Shown here: positions 43,906 to 54,380 of the stretch, one piece after another
Position numbering within the stretch: position 1 is the first letter of the stretch
Layout of the letters: every line of letters starts with the position of its first letter
Assembly (NCBI RefSeq): GCF_918797505.1
Contig: NC_092801.1
Coordinates: 28,922,477 to 28,986,476 of the forward strand
Origin: Bemisia tabaci
Taxonomy: Eukaryota > Arthropoda > Insecta > Hemiptera > Aleyrodidae
Direction of reading: 5' to 3'
DNA: 64,000 nt
The notes under the pieces: model-generated
Told to the model about the DNA's origin: nothing
The model's input: only the letters and a program-made list of their open reading frames with translations
Database searches by the model: none
Made by a program: the position numbers and the translations under genes

Positions 43906-45071
43906 GTAGCATAGTTTAACGAAAATAATAAAATTAAATCGCAATTTGATTTCAATGAAATTGTAATTTTTTTTACTCTTCATTTACAATATTTTAACAT
44001 CATTTAGACGATTTATGCCGATGTTTAACAATCAACAAAATGAGCCTCATGTGTCAGAAAGATAGGCAATATGCAATACAATGAAATAATTCAACTTCTT
44101 TCAATCTTACTGCAAAAAATTTCAACAATAAATGGGACCCCTTCAAATAGGAGGTAGGCAACATACACAACATTCAGTGGAATTACAATGGTTTTACTAT
44201 GCAATTGCTACTTATTGTAATCTGTGCTGCTTATGGGTACGTGGGTTGGGAAAAAAGTGCATTTTCAATAATTGCTCCCGTCATATCTTGAATCTCAGAC
44301 CCCGAGTCTATGAAATCCTCAACTGAGCTCAAGTGTGTGAGAATCAACGGAGGGAGTAAACAAAAGTTGCCAAGTAGGAAAGGAAAAATCACCGACCTCC
44401 GGTCTCCGGTCTCACGATAACAAGACACTTCGGGTAACTTTCTCGCTCGTAAATTCTACCGAAAAGGAGAGTCGATTCGCCGACTTCAGACTCTCGTAAC
44501 TTCAGAAACGAGCGAAAATAGTTTATTGCTCAACTTTTTATATTACATTCTCGCGTTTTAACGGTAATTTTTGCCAACCCCATCGTTTTTCTTTCATCTT
44601 CCTTGTAATGGTAAATTAATTTCTGCCGCATTATTGTAAGGGGAAAAGTTTGGAAGAGCTCTCGCGGTGCGGTTTTTGGAGGAGGAGCTAAACCTCGAAC
44701 GCTGAAGAGCTAGTGAGACGGGATTTTGAGACGAGCATAATAATCTCTAATGGCACCATGATGCTTATGATGTTTTTCGAGACATCTCCGAAAACAATAA
44801 AATGTTTTAGATCGGCGGTTTCTTTAAACGGGGAGTAAACTGAGTTTCTCAAAATCAACTCAAAAACGTGTAAGCATGATTTGTTGTAGTAAAATTTATG
44901 GGCATTTAACATTTAACATCTGGAGGCATGATGACGGAGCAGAACTAGAACATAATGGTAATGTCATATCCTAAATTTGATTGCTAATACTTCCACGTTC
45001 AGGCAGAATTTTCACTTCAGACTTTTTGCGTGTCACTTTGTTTCTTTTTGGCTATCAATTTCCGTCATTAT
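43906..45071. other. No gene recognised
   Basis: TACGTGGGTTGGGAAAAAAG at 44236 repeats a word from 43708. The rest shows no repeat or exon. Confidence 0.4.
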
Positions 45072-45282
45072 CTCGACCTTGATTTTGGGTCACTACCTCC
45101 TTAAACAATTTTTAAATCATTTAAATCATTTTAATAAAAAACATTATAAAACGTCGGAAGTCATTACAAGACACCTAAAAGTTTAAAGTTTATTTTTTAA
45201 TCAACCAGAAAATATTCTCAAAGGTTTAATGAACATGTTTTCAAAATGTTAATAAACGTATTTATTATGTAATTTTTTATTG
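45072..45282 (+). repeat. Direct repeat DR, left copy
   Basis: Matches 45636-45842 over about 205 bp, including GGGTCACTACCTCCTTAAAC and TCAAAATGTTAATAAACGTA. Confidence 0.9.
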
Positions 45283-45290
45283 CAGTAAAA

Positions 45291-45635
45291 CATGCGAGAT
45301 AACTTAAAATACAGCAGTAATCAAGTTTGTATGCCTTATTTGGTAGAGCAACTCACCTGAGTTGGGTTCCAACCTAAGAATACAACTATATCAACTTCGG
45401 TGTGTTGCACAGTATCACGCGCAATTGAAGGCATTTTATGTAGGTCCGACTGCAACCTACGAGGAGTAGAGTCTTGATGTGCAGGTTTTGTTTGCGCTGC
45501 ATACGTCGACTGCGAAATGATGAGTAATCTTCATTTCGATAAAGCGAAAGTGCAAAACCATGGAAATTTGTTTGCGACGTTGCACACTTCCTGTCAAACT
45601 TACGAGGTCAACATACTTTCTTGAAAATGTCCTTG
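45291..45635. mobile_element. SINE-like dispersed element X, copy X1
   Basis: Matches X2 (50463-50830) for about 330 bp. GGTAGAGCAACTCACCTGAG and GGTTCCAACC at 45342-45374 resemble the D-arm and T-arm of a worn tRNA. Later parts carry AATTGAAGGC and TTGCGACGTTGCACACTTCC, words shared with W and K3. It lies between two copies of DR. Confidence 0.65.
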
Positions 45636-45842
45636 ATTGACCTCGATTTCGGGTCACTACCTCCTTAAACAATTTTCAAATCATTTGATCATTTAAAAAA
45701 GCATTATAAAACGTCGAAAGTCATTACAAGACACCTAAAAGTTTAAAGTTTATTTTTTAATCACCCAAAAAATATTCTCAAACTTTTAAGGAACATGTTT
45801 TCAAAATGTTAATAAACGTATTTATTAAGTAATTTTTTGAAG
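45636..45842 (+). repeat. Direct repeat DR, right copy
   Basis: About 90% like 45072-45282 by eye. The inner and outer edges lack TG...CA, so LTR status is not supported. Confidence 0.88.
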
Positions 45843-46123
45843 TTCTTTAACGGGTAACAAAAATTGGATTTTCAAAGACCTTTTTTTCCAGTTTTGTACT
45901 TGTTTATCTTTGGTATCAAAAGTGAAAAAATTTTTTTTTTAAATTTAAAAGAAATTTTTGATAAAATTGTCCGTGTTGCTTTCTGAAATTCGCTGAAAAT
46001 ATTTTTCAATTATCTCTTAATAATGTGTATCTTGAAGATCAAAAGAGAAAGTTTTCAAAACTAACTTGTCATTTTTTTGCGTGTTATCCACGGACTGTTT
46101 ATTGAAATTGATAGACATACCTA

Positions 46124-46275
46124 GGCGTAGAGGACGCCCTGCCAACTCGTGGATTGAGAGAATAAGGCAGGAAATGAGGAGATGCGATCTGCCGGAAGCG
46201 CTCAGGCAGGATCGCCATCAGTGGCGGTTGGGTGTCGGAGAGCGCGCAGAAGCGCTATAAGAGCGACTTGTTAGT
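46124..46275 (+). pseudogene. 5'-truncated non-LTR retrotransposon tail
   Basis: An open frame of about 45 codons (RGRPANSWIERIRQEM, then QDRHQWR) ends at the stop at 46258-46260. A basic GRP word, then W...I and a final DR..W cluster, are typical of the C-terminal tail of reverse-transcriptase ORFs in several LINE clades. It is flanked by a 17-bp duplication (46107-46123 and 46276-46292, one mismatch), the expected footprint of target-primed reverse transcription. The 3' UTR is only about 15 bp. The enzyme's catalytic part is missing, so this is a dead fragment. Confidence 0.75.
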
Positions 46276-46380
46276 ATTGGTAGACATACCTATAGACAAA
46301 GCAGAAAAAGAGAACATTGAGCGATTCTATGGGTGGGAGCGGGTGGTTGCAATAGACAAAGGGAGTAAGCAATACACGTA

Positions 46381-47160
46381 GACTAACTAACGGCAACCCA
46401 CGAAGGGCCCTATAGTTAATCCATCATTTTCCTATTAGTCCATAACAGCCACCCGGTGCTACCGATAGGAAAGCTCAATTTTCTTTTTGTCTTCTTTGTC
46501 TATAACTTTAGACTAACTAACGGGAACCCACGAAGGGCCCTATAGTTTATCCATCATTTCCCTTTCAGCCTAAAACAGCCACCCGTTTCTACTGGTAGGG
46601 AAGCTCAATTTTCTTTTTGTCTTCTTTGTCTATAGCTTTAGACTAACTAACGGGAACCCACGAAAGGTCCTATAGTTAATCCATCATTTCCCTATCAGCC
46701 TAAAACAGCCACCCGTTTCTACTGGTAGGGAAGCTCAATTTTCTTTTTGTCTTTTTTGTCTATAGCTTTAGACTAACTAACGGGAACCCACGAAGGGCCC
46801 TATAGTTAATCCATCATTTCCCTTTCAGCCTAAAACAGCCACCCGTTTCTACTGGTAGGAAAGCTCAATTTTCTTTTTGTCTTCTTTGTCTATAACTTTA
46901 GACTAACTAACGGGAACCCACGAAGGGCCCTATAGTTTATCCATCATTTCCCTTTCAGCCTAAAACAGCCACCCGTTTCTACTGGTAGGAAAGCTCAATT
47001 TTCTTTTTGTCTTCTTTGTCTATAGCTTTAGACTAACTAACGGGAACCCACGAAGGGCCCTATAGTTAATCCATCATTTCCCTTTCAGCCTAAAACAGCC
47101 ACCCGTTTCTACTGGTAGGAAAGCTCAATTTTCTTTTTGTCTTCTTTGTCTATGGTTTTG
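46381..47160 (+). repeat. 130-bp tandem array, six copies, inside T4
   Basis: GACTAACTAACGG recurs at 46381, 46511, 46641, 46771, 46901 and 47031, exactly 130 bp apart. Units 2-6 are almost identical. The unit is the right half of a T element, from the TAGACTAAC word to TTTGTCTATA, so an internal piece of T has been amplified. Confidence 0.97.
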
Positions 47161-47183
47161 TCTATCAATTTCAATAATCAGCC

Positions 47184-47678
47184 GGCAGGGCATTGAACTT
47201 TTAACCGTGAAAATCTGCCAACGCCCGAACGATCAACCTTTCCCCTTTCTAATTGATCCCACCTCGGGAGCGGGAGCAGTGAAATTACTTGGCCAAACGC
47301 CGAAATACAGTATCAAAGATAAGAAAGTTGGTTCGGCGAAGACGTAACTGCACTCACCAATTAGCAAAGAAAACTTTAGTTTCTAATTAAATTAACACCT
47401 TGCCAGCGCACCTTAGCGCTCGCTCCGTTAATCTCGTCGGGGTCAGGGGTGGGGGCGGGGGGAGGGGGCTCGAGGGGGGGGCTCGAGGGGGGGGCTCGAG
47501 GGGGGGGCTCGAGGGGGGGGCTCGAGGGGGGGGGGGGTTCTGCGGTGGTTTGGCGGGGACTTAAGGTGAACCCCGTGCGGATGGGGGTCAAAATATTTAA
47601 CATCCTGATTCCGCAACGGGTTCTCTCCGTGTTGCCAGAATCCCGGACTTTCCCAATCGATAATCTGAGAGTGAGATG
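47184..47678. other. No gene; contains G-rich minisatellite
   Basis: Apart from the 47461-47536 G-rich repeat, no exon or repeat partner is visible. Confidence 0.35.
47461..47536 (+). repeat. G-rich minisatellite (GGGGGGGCTCGAG)n
   Basis: About five 13-14-bp units of a G7-8 run and CTCGAG, ending in a longer G-run. Runs of G this dense could form G-quadruplexes. Confidence 0.92.
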
Positions 47679-47841
47679 CAGTATCGTGGCGTGTTTTGCG
47701 AAATATCGATTGCTCTGCCGTTTAAACCTATGGTAAAGGATCGATAAACAGGGTGTTCTAACGAGCACCTTAATAACCGATTCTTCACTATGGCTTCAAA
47801 TGGGGAAATATCTATGATCGATTGTTCACGCCACGCCACTG
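47679..47841. mobile_element. MITE family U, copy U5
   Basis: CAGTATCGTGGCGTGTTTTG to GTTCACGCCACGCCACTG, about 163 bp. Left end slightly decayed. Confidence 0.86.
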
Positions 47842-48154
47842 GTCAGATGTAGCCTCTATTGGGTCCTGAGATCTATCAATTTGTTGTTTTTCATATGAAA
47901 AAACGTAACTCATTTTATGGTTGCAAAATCGAGTTAAACTATGTTATTTTTAAAAATAATATGCTTACACAAGAGGAGCTTTCATAGCGTTTTCTGTCGC
48001 TCTGCGACGCCTAAACGCCTTGGTACCCTGTCTTCTCACAGCCCTTGGGAGAGTTGACACTCTCTAAATTGATTAAAAACCCCTTACCCCCTTTCCACTG
48101 GACAACCCCATCGTCTCCATGCAGGAGGAACTCAATCAAGCATCCTCTATGGTA

Positions 48155-48385
48155 CACTGAAAAAAAAAGATTGGTACCGTGGAATTCCTTCACGCTGCGT
48201 ATTTCACACAACGTAAAGGAATGGTGAATTCTACCAATCTTCAAGCCGATTCTACCAGAGGAATGGTTACATGTACCAGTGCATAGCAACGTTTACCTTT
48301 CTTCTGGCAGAATCGATTCAGAATTGACGCTGTGTGAAATACATCGTGAATGAATGGTAAATTCTACCAATCTTTTTTTTCAGTG
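48155..48385 (-). mobile_element. MITE family C, copy C2
   Basis: CACTGAAAAAAAAAGATTGG to CCAATCTTTTTTTTCAGTG. Opposite orientation to C1. The left end carries an extra inverted TTCACACAACGTAAAGGAAT segment. Confidence 0.87.
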
Positions 48386-49400
48386 CAGGAAGATTCATCG
48401 ATACTATCGCTGTTCTTTTAAAACATGAAATCCGAGCGAGTGTCCTCGAACATCGCGACTAAGGTACACAATTTCATATTTCCCCCAACGACACGAGCCT
48501 CTCCGTCGAGAGAGGCAGTTTAAGTGTTTAAGGCACGCGGTACACAAGGTCTTAAGCTGAAAACCCTCCCGGATTACCGTGCACCCGCCGGCGCGTTATC
48601 CTCCTCTCCATCGAGGAGCGAGGGGGGGGGGGAGGGGGAGGCTGAGTGCAACCCCCCCCCCCCCCCCCCTGCAAGCGTAGATGGATGGAGCGGACACGCC
48701 GAGGCGCAAAGAGATTATTATTATATTATTATTTATAACATCACGGCGAGCGAAGATTTATTCAAATAAAATCTTTCGCAAACAACGCGAGTTATCTAAA
48801 TAGCTTACATGATTTATATTCCGTGTTAATCTACTCTTTAAAGAGTAAACAGCAAAGTTCGGACGGGCAATGAGCGTCGCGAACGTGAGAGTGTGAGACA
48901 ACGTTGCCGGATCTCCCCGGTTCGGTGCATTTTACAATGGGGATCTCGGACAATTGACCGCGATAAATGCATCGGCGGCGTGTGTCTATGGCGGTGTCGC
49001 TGCTACGCGAAGCGAACGAAAAGGAAACTGCCGGACGGCGCGGGGATCGGGTGGGGGGTCGGGAGCAAAAGTTTCGCTTTTGTAACCTACTTCTGCAAGA
49101 TCGTAAACAAAACAACCCCCGCTGAAAACTGAAAAAGTTGAAAAAATATTTCCCCCGGAACGGGACGTGACTCGCCCGGTCTCCCGTTGGCGGCTCTTCA
49201 TTATCGCGCCGCGGCGCGGCTCCCAGTGGGGGCGGAACCGGGGTTCGGAGACCAAAAATCATTGGTGGATGATGAAGTGCGGAACTTTCGCGATGCTTTT
49301 AAATTTGGTGACATCCGGATCTAACTTCACGGAAAAATTCAGTCCGGAGCTGTGTGTATCACACTAAAAAAAAATGTATGAAACCAAGTGGGTTAATTCC
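48386..49400. other. GC-rich kilobase, no gene recognised
   Basis: 48480-49260 is the most GC-rich part of the window, with G-runs and a C-run of about 19 at 48651-48669. A 143-codon minus-strand frame (48831-49262) has no recognisable domain. Could hold a regulatory region or untranslated exon, but nothing shows it. Confidence 0.35.
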
Positions 49401-49651
49401 GCCGTGCTATGGAAGAACGCCGTATGAGCCCTCGGACGTTGCCAAGTTTCCTCCGATAAAAGCCGAATTTATTGGGAAAATTGCGGATATTATTCTCAAA
49501 AATTTTCAGACAATTTTATACGAAGCTTAATATAAAATATCTGAAAATTTCAAGGAAAAATATGCATGAATGTTCTAAAAAATACACATTTTATCGAGGG
49601 AAATTTGGCAACCCTCGAAGGTTCATATGGTGTTCTTCCATAGCACGGCAG
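49401..49651. mobile_element. Foldback MITE family J, copy J10
   Basis: GCCGTGCTATGGAAGAACGC to GTTCTTCCATAGCACGGC. The terminal repeats share the same variant (CTATGG / CCATAG), a sign of pairing or gene conversion between arms. Confidence 0.88.
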
Positions 49652-49716
49652 AATTGCGTCAGTCACGGAATCGTGTCTTTGGTTTCCGCGTTGAGGTTAG
49701 AATAAGCAGAGCCCGA

Positions 49717-50285
49717 ACATATCAAGGTCTATGTTGGCTGATGGTAAATTGATTTGATTGAAAAAACGAACGTAAAATAAATGTACGTTTTAATGGCAAA
49801 GATAGATGCTTTTACGAAAGATAATCTGGCATTTAAGTCAGGAAGGCAATTTATACGTCATCGTAGATTTTAAAATTTTAAAGTGTGACTAAAAATTCGG
49901 GTTTTCCGTTTAAAAGTACCTCCTGATGCCGAATTTCACAACAATCAAACCAACATATATCAAGGTCTATGTTAGCTGAGGGTAAATTTATTTTGAAAAA
50001 GAACGGAAGATAAATGCATGTTTTCTATATAAGGACAGATACTTTTTAAAAAGTTAATATATCACTTTAGGCCACGTCCGCCATTTTGGAATTTAAAGTT
50101 TTTAAAATTTGACTAAAAATTCGAGTTTTCCGTCAAAAAATATCTACTGATACCGAGTTTCACAAAAATCAATCGAATTGTAGACAAGATAGCATTTTAG
50201 ACCATATCCGCCATCTTAAATTTTTAAATTTTGAAAATTTGACTGTAATGCGAGTATTCTGTCAAAAAATACCCCCGTGTCAATG
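49717..50285. repeat. Degenerate tandem repeat, period about 225 bp
   Basis: ATATCAAGGTCTATGTTGGC at 49717 recurs near 49955. TTTTAAAATTTGACTAAAAA-type and TCCGTCAAAAAATA-type words recur in three units, the last truncated near 50280. Confidence 0.75.
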
Positions 50286-50462
50286 ACGGATGCGCTCAAA
50301 AACTATACAATTTTTAAGATCAGGTTTTGGTGCGAGCCTCTTTTGCTGACCACATTAATGCTGATAATTCTTTTTTTTAATCAATCGAGGCTTAAATTTT
50401 TGCGACCGGCACACACACAAAAATAAAGCATAACATATGCATAAATATTTTTATTGGCATAA

Positions 50463-50830
50463 ACCATGCGAGGTAACTAAAAACAGAGCAGTTAACAAGT
50501 TTGTATGCCTTATTTGGTAGAGCAACTCACCTGAGTTAGGTTCCAACCTAAGAATACAACTATATCAACTTCGGTGTGTTGCACAGTATCAAACGCAATT
50601 GAAGGCGTTTTATGTTGGTCCGACTGCAACCTACGGAGACTAGAGTCTTGATGTGCGGGCTTTCTTTGCGCTGCATACGTCGACTGCGAAATGATGAGTA
50701 ATTTTCATATCGATAGCGAAAGTGCGAAACCATGTATCTGTGTTTGCGACGTTGCACACTTCCTGTCAAACTCTATGTTTTCTTGGGAAACTTAGGCAAC
50801 ATAATTTGTTGAAAACTTCCTTGATTTTCC
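50463..50830. mobile_element. SINE-like dispersed element X, copy X2
   Basis: GTATGCCTTATTTGGTAGAG, GGTTCCAACCTAAGAATACA and CTGCATACGTCGACTGCGAA as in X1. Not flanked by DR here, so DR is not part of X. Confidence 0.65.
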
Positions 50831-51830
50831 TTCTTTGTTTTTTTGGTTAAAATAAATTTCCGTTATGATTAAACAAAATTATCCGGAAGTTAGATTTGGT
50901 AGAAACGTTGGTTTGCTGAAATAAACTCATGGAGAATATTAAAAACCATGCATACGTTTTGTCCAAAAAAAAAAAATCTCACCAAGCGTGCGTCGCCACA
51001 AGTTTTTCTTGCGGACGGAAAATAAATTGACTCCAAAGACAACAGAGAGCCAGATGATAACTCGCAACGCCCTCCTCGTGAAATTGCTTTTAAAAGGGGT
51101 GAATAAAAGCCGCTGGAAAAAGTCCGTTTCGAGAGTAAAACTTTCACTTCTCTGCGAGTTTATTATTCCAATGCTAGTCTTTTCGGCAAATCCTTTAATT
51201 TTTCCCGTTATTTTGCCGTTTTGAAACTGTCAACTTTCAAAAATTGACCTTGACTACTCTCCGATTATATCTCTTACCCTCTCTTCATCAAATCCATTAA
51301 CGCGCGTTAATGAAGGCGCATAGATACAACTATTCGTACTCGATGGATGTCCGTGTTGCGTCTATAAAATTGAAGGCGCGAGGCGTGATCTCGCAATGCT
51401 CCGCTCTCTGCTGCCAATGAGATGTCACTCAGATTCGAACAAAAAGTTTAAAAACGAGGCCCGGTTACGGATCTTCTATCTTTGGCTGGGTTGCTCACGT
51501 AGCTCTTGAAGCACCACTACAAATAAGACAAACGGAACCGACAAACGATAGAAATAGAGCAAGGGAATCTTCGCGAGTTGATAATGTCATGGCCATACTG
51601 AGTCACCCTCAGTGACGCATCATTCAGATAGTGAATCATCGTTCATAACGACACGTGTCATTACGACATGCGTCATTACGACACGCGTTGTGTTCTGTCC
51701 CAGATCTCCTAGATCTTACCCTCCATGCACCCCCCAGTTCTTGACTAGTTCGTGACACGACATTTACTGTAGTCCTCCGATTCCTCTTGTAACAGTTTGA
51801 ATACAGGATTTGTTCTCATTATCCCAGTGT
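50831..51830. other. No gene; dispersed repeat W2 and a triplicated 15-mer
   Basis: W2 (TATTCGTACTCGATGGATGT, then AAATTGAAGGCGCG) at 51326-51375. Three tandem 15-mers of the form CATTACGACACGCGT at 51644-51688. No exon recognised. Confidence 0.5.
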
Positions 51831-52080
51831 GCCGTGCTAAGAAAAAACGCCGTGTGAACATTCGAGAGTTGACAAATTTCCTCCAATGAAATGTTCAATA
51901 ACGAGAAGAAGAAAAAAAGACGTATTTTCTCTTGAAATTTTCAGATGATGTAACTACGAAAAAAATTCTCCGAAAAATTGAACGGAAAATATTCACCAGT
52001 TTTCCTGAAAATTTGTATTTAATCAGGGGAAATTTGACAACGTCTGAAGGCTCATACGGCGTTCTTCCTTATCACAACAG
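51831..52080. mobile_element. Foldback MITE family J, copy J11
   Basis: GCCGTGCTAAGAAAAAACGC to TACGGCGTTCTTCCTTATCA. Core AAATTTTCAGATGATG. Confidence 0.85.
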
Positions 52081-53040
52081 CGGAGTTCTCTCATTCAAAT
52101 CCTGTCAGCTCCGGTCTCGGCGATGACGTCACGACAGATAACGACGAAGAGATGTTCGTGCTCGATGAATGTTCGTGTTGCATCCAAAAAGTTGAAGGCG
52201 CAATTGCACGAGGCATGAGCTGTGTATCAAGCTGCGTTGACACTCAATTTTTTTCTTCAATATGGCGTCTAATTATTTTTTTAAGATGTATGTAAGGACC
52301 TACATCTATTTCGCGTGTACCGGCCTTTTATAACCCCTGATCCACGTTTTTTTTAGCGATTCTCGGGACAATTTGACCCGGCTTCGGCATACAGGGGTTT
52401 AAAAACTTGAACTTATAACTGCGTATAGTGTTGTATAACAAATATCAGTGGTCATTCCTCGCTTTTTGAGAAGATTTTAGAATTATTTACCTCTGTTTAT
52501 ACTCGGCAGTTTTAGTTGGCACTCCTGGAAATGCAAGAGCTGCGTGTGGCAACATTGAGACTTGTGTACCCTTGTATGTCGGTTAACACAAAGACCCAAA
52601 GGGACTACCTTCGTTCAAACGGCCATAAAAAAATGAAACTAAATGCGACGAGGGAATTTCGACGAAATTAATAAAGCGTGGGAGATTTAATGGCCTTACG
52701 TCAGGCAGGATGGAAGCTTTTAAGTTTTAAAGCTATTTGGGAGCGTCTTGAAGCTATCAACCTACATCACAGCTCATAAAAGATATACAGTATCACGAGC
52801 AAGAGCTTTAAATAGAGGGTGTGAGATTTACGCAAGTAAACTGAATACCAACAAAATGTTTCACTGAAAATGCTCATCTATACAAATCTGTTTAAGCACG
52901 TGAAAATCAAAAAATTAAAAAAAACTGTAAAGAGGAAAGCCGGAATTTAATTTCACTAAACCTGCTTTCTATTTAGTGGACATTAACCATCGTATTAAGA
53001 CTGGAAGCTGATGAAAAACTGTTTTTTGAAGCATTAAATA
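52081..53040. other. No gene; dispersed repeat W3
   Basis: W3 at 52153-52215 (GCTCGATGAATGTTCGTGTT, then TTGAAGGCGC). No exon recognised in the remainder. Confidence 0.45.
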
Positions 53041-53375
53041 CAGTAAAAGCTCGCTAAGTCAAACTACGGTTAAGACAAAATGCCGATTAAGTCAAATTTT
53101 CATTTTTCGGTCCCGAGACACATCCATAGCCTGAAATATTTTAAATTATATATTTTAACAAATCGGCAACATCGATAGGGATTAAGTGGGCACCGACCGA
53201 AGTGCGTATCTTGAGTGATAAAAAAGAGGGCGTTCAGCGGAGGCAGCTCAATTCGGAATAATTAATGAGGGAAAGTGAAAATGTTGTTGATCTTCTGGAG
53301 GAGTTGCTCGAACAAAAAATTGAGCAGCAATTAAGAGCGATTAAAAATTGCAAAACGGGCCATCAAAGGGTTTGA
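53041..53375 (+). mobile_element. Possible pogo-type transposon fragment
   Basis: After TA (53039-53040) comes CAGTAAAAGCTCGCTAAGTC, followed by AGTCAAA words at 53055-53095, reminiscent of pogo/Tigger-type ends. A broken acidic frame ending at 53375 (ESENVVDLLEELLEQK) follows. No matching right end found, so this is tentative. Confidence 0.4.
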
Positions 53376-53538
53376 AGTTGACCGAAAAAAGTTCAAATAA
53401 GATGGAGAGCAATTAGTGTAGTAAAATGATCCAGGAAAGCGATACGATGAGCATCCCTGCGCGTGCCGTCGTTCTCTGTTTGCAGGGTTGCCATTCTTGA
53501 CTTTCGGCCAAAAATTCCTAAATAAAAGGAAAACTATT

Positions 53539-53803
53539 CTGCTGTGCTGAGGAAGTACGCCGTGTGAACCCTCAGACGTCGACAAATTTCCTTTGATAAA
53601 ACACCAATTTCCTGGTAAACTTATGAATATTTTCCTCCTAATTTTTCAGATAATTCTGTTCGCAATTCCACCCAAACCTCATTTCACACCCAATTTACAT
53701 TTCAAGGAAAAATGTTCATTACTTTCCTCAAAAATAAACATTTTATCTGAGAAAATTTGGCAACTCTCGAATGTTCATACGGCGTTCTACCTTAGCACGG
53801 CAG
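53539..53803. mobile_element. Foldback MITE family J, copy J12
   Basis: CTGCTGTGCTGAGGAAGTAC to TTCTACCTTAGCACGGCAG. Confidence 0.86.
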
Positions 53804-54055
53804 TATAGGACGAAATTGTGTGCTTGGCTTTCGAATCTTCGTTGAATTTTTGAAACTCGCTGAAAACTGGGCCTGCCGGAAAAATTATCAGTTGATTTTA
53901 TCGCACGCTTGGCTGATTTCAGCACAAAATTAAACATATCATATTTAATCCAATAATACTCAGAGAATCACCCATCAAAATTTAGGTTATTTCTACCAGG
54001 AATCCGGTCCATGTAACGTTATTTCTTTACAGGCACCAAATAATCGAGAGTAGTG

Positions 54056-54303
54056 CTGCCAAGGGAAAACGCCGTGTGAGCATTCGAGAGTTGCCAAATT
54101 TAGACAAATAAAAAATGCATTTTTGCGGAAAATTATGCATATTTTTCTTTGAAATTTTCAGATATTTTAGATAAAATCGTGAAAAAAATTGACTGAAAAA
54201 TTTGAGGACAAATAATCATAATTTTCTCAGTAAATTCGCTTTTTATTGAAGGAAATATGGCAACATCGGAGGGCTCATACGGCGTTCTTCCGCATCACGG
54301 CAG
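54056..54303. mobile_element. Foldback MITE family J, copy J13
   Basis: CTGCCAAGGGAAAACGCCGT to TTCTTCCGCATCACGGCAG. The left end lost a few bases (CTGCC directly before AAGGG). Confidence 0.84.
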
Positions 54304-54380
54304 AATTTTATATATCTTCTCAGTTTTCTTTCGAAATGATCTTGATATCTTGTCTCTTTTTATTCCCTAGCATAACCGCA

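Larger units (their letters stand above)
46091..47183. mobile_element. Foldback element T, copy T4, enlarged
   Basis: ATTGAAATTGATAGACATAC at the left and TCTATCAATTTCAATAATCA at the right. The interior has grown by a LINE tail insertion (46124-46275) and a six-unit 130-bp array (46381-47160). Confidence 0.85.

Noticed and set aside
45072..45842. Terminal-repeat retrotransposon in miniature
   Set aside because: Direct repeats lack TG...CA ends, and element X occurs elsewhere without them. Kept only as a local duplication.
48987..48998. YGGV codons that could mark the preceding nAChR exon
   Set aside because: The flanking residues do not fit the expected receptor block (no VPS...W.PD motif), and splice sites are lacking.
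48831..49262. 143-codon minus-strand frame as a host gene
   Set aside because: Arg/Pro/Ser-rich composition typical of a GC-rich noncoding block, with no recognisable domain and competing frames on both strands.
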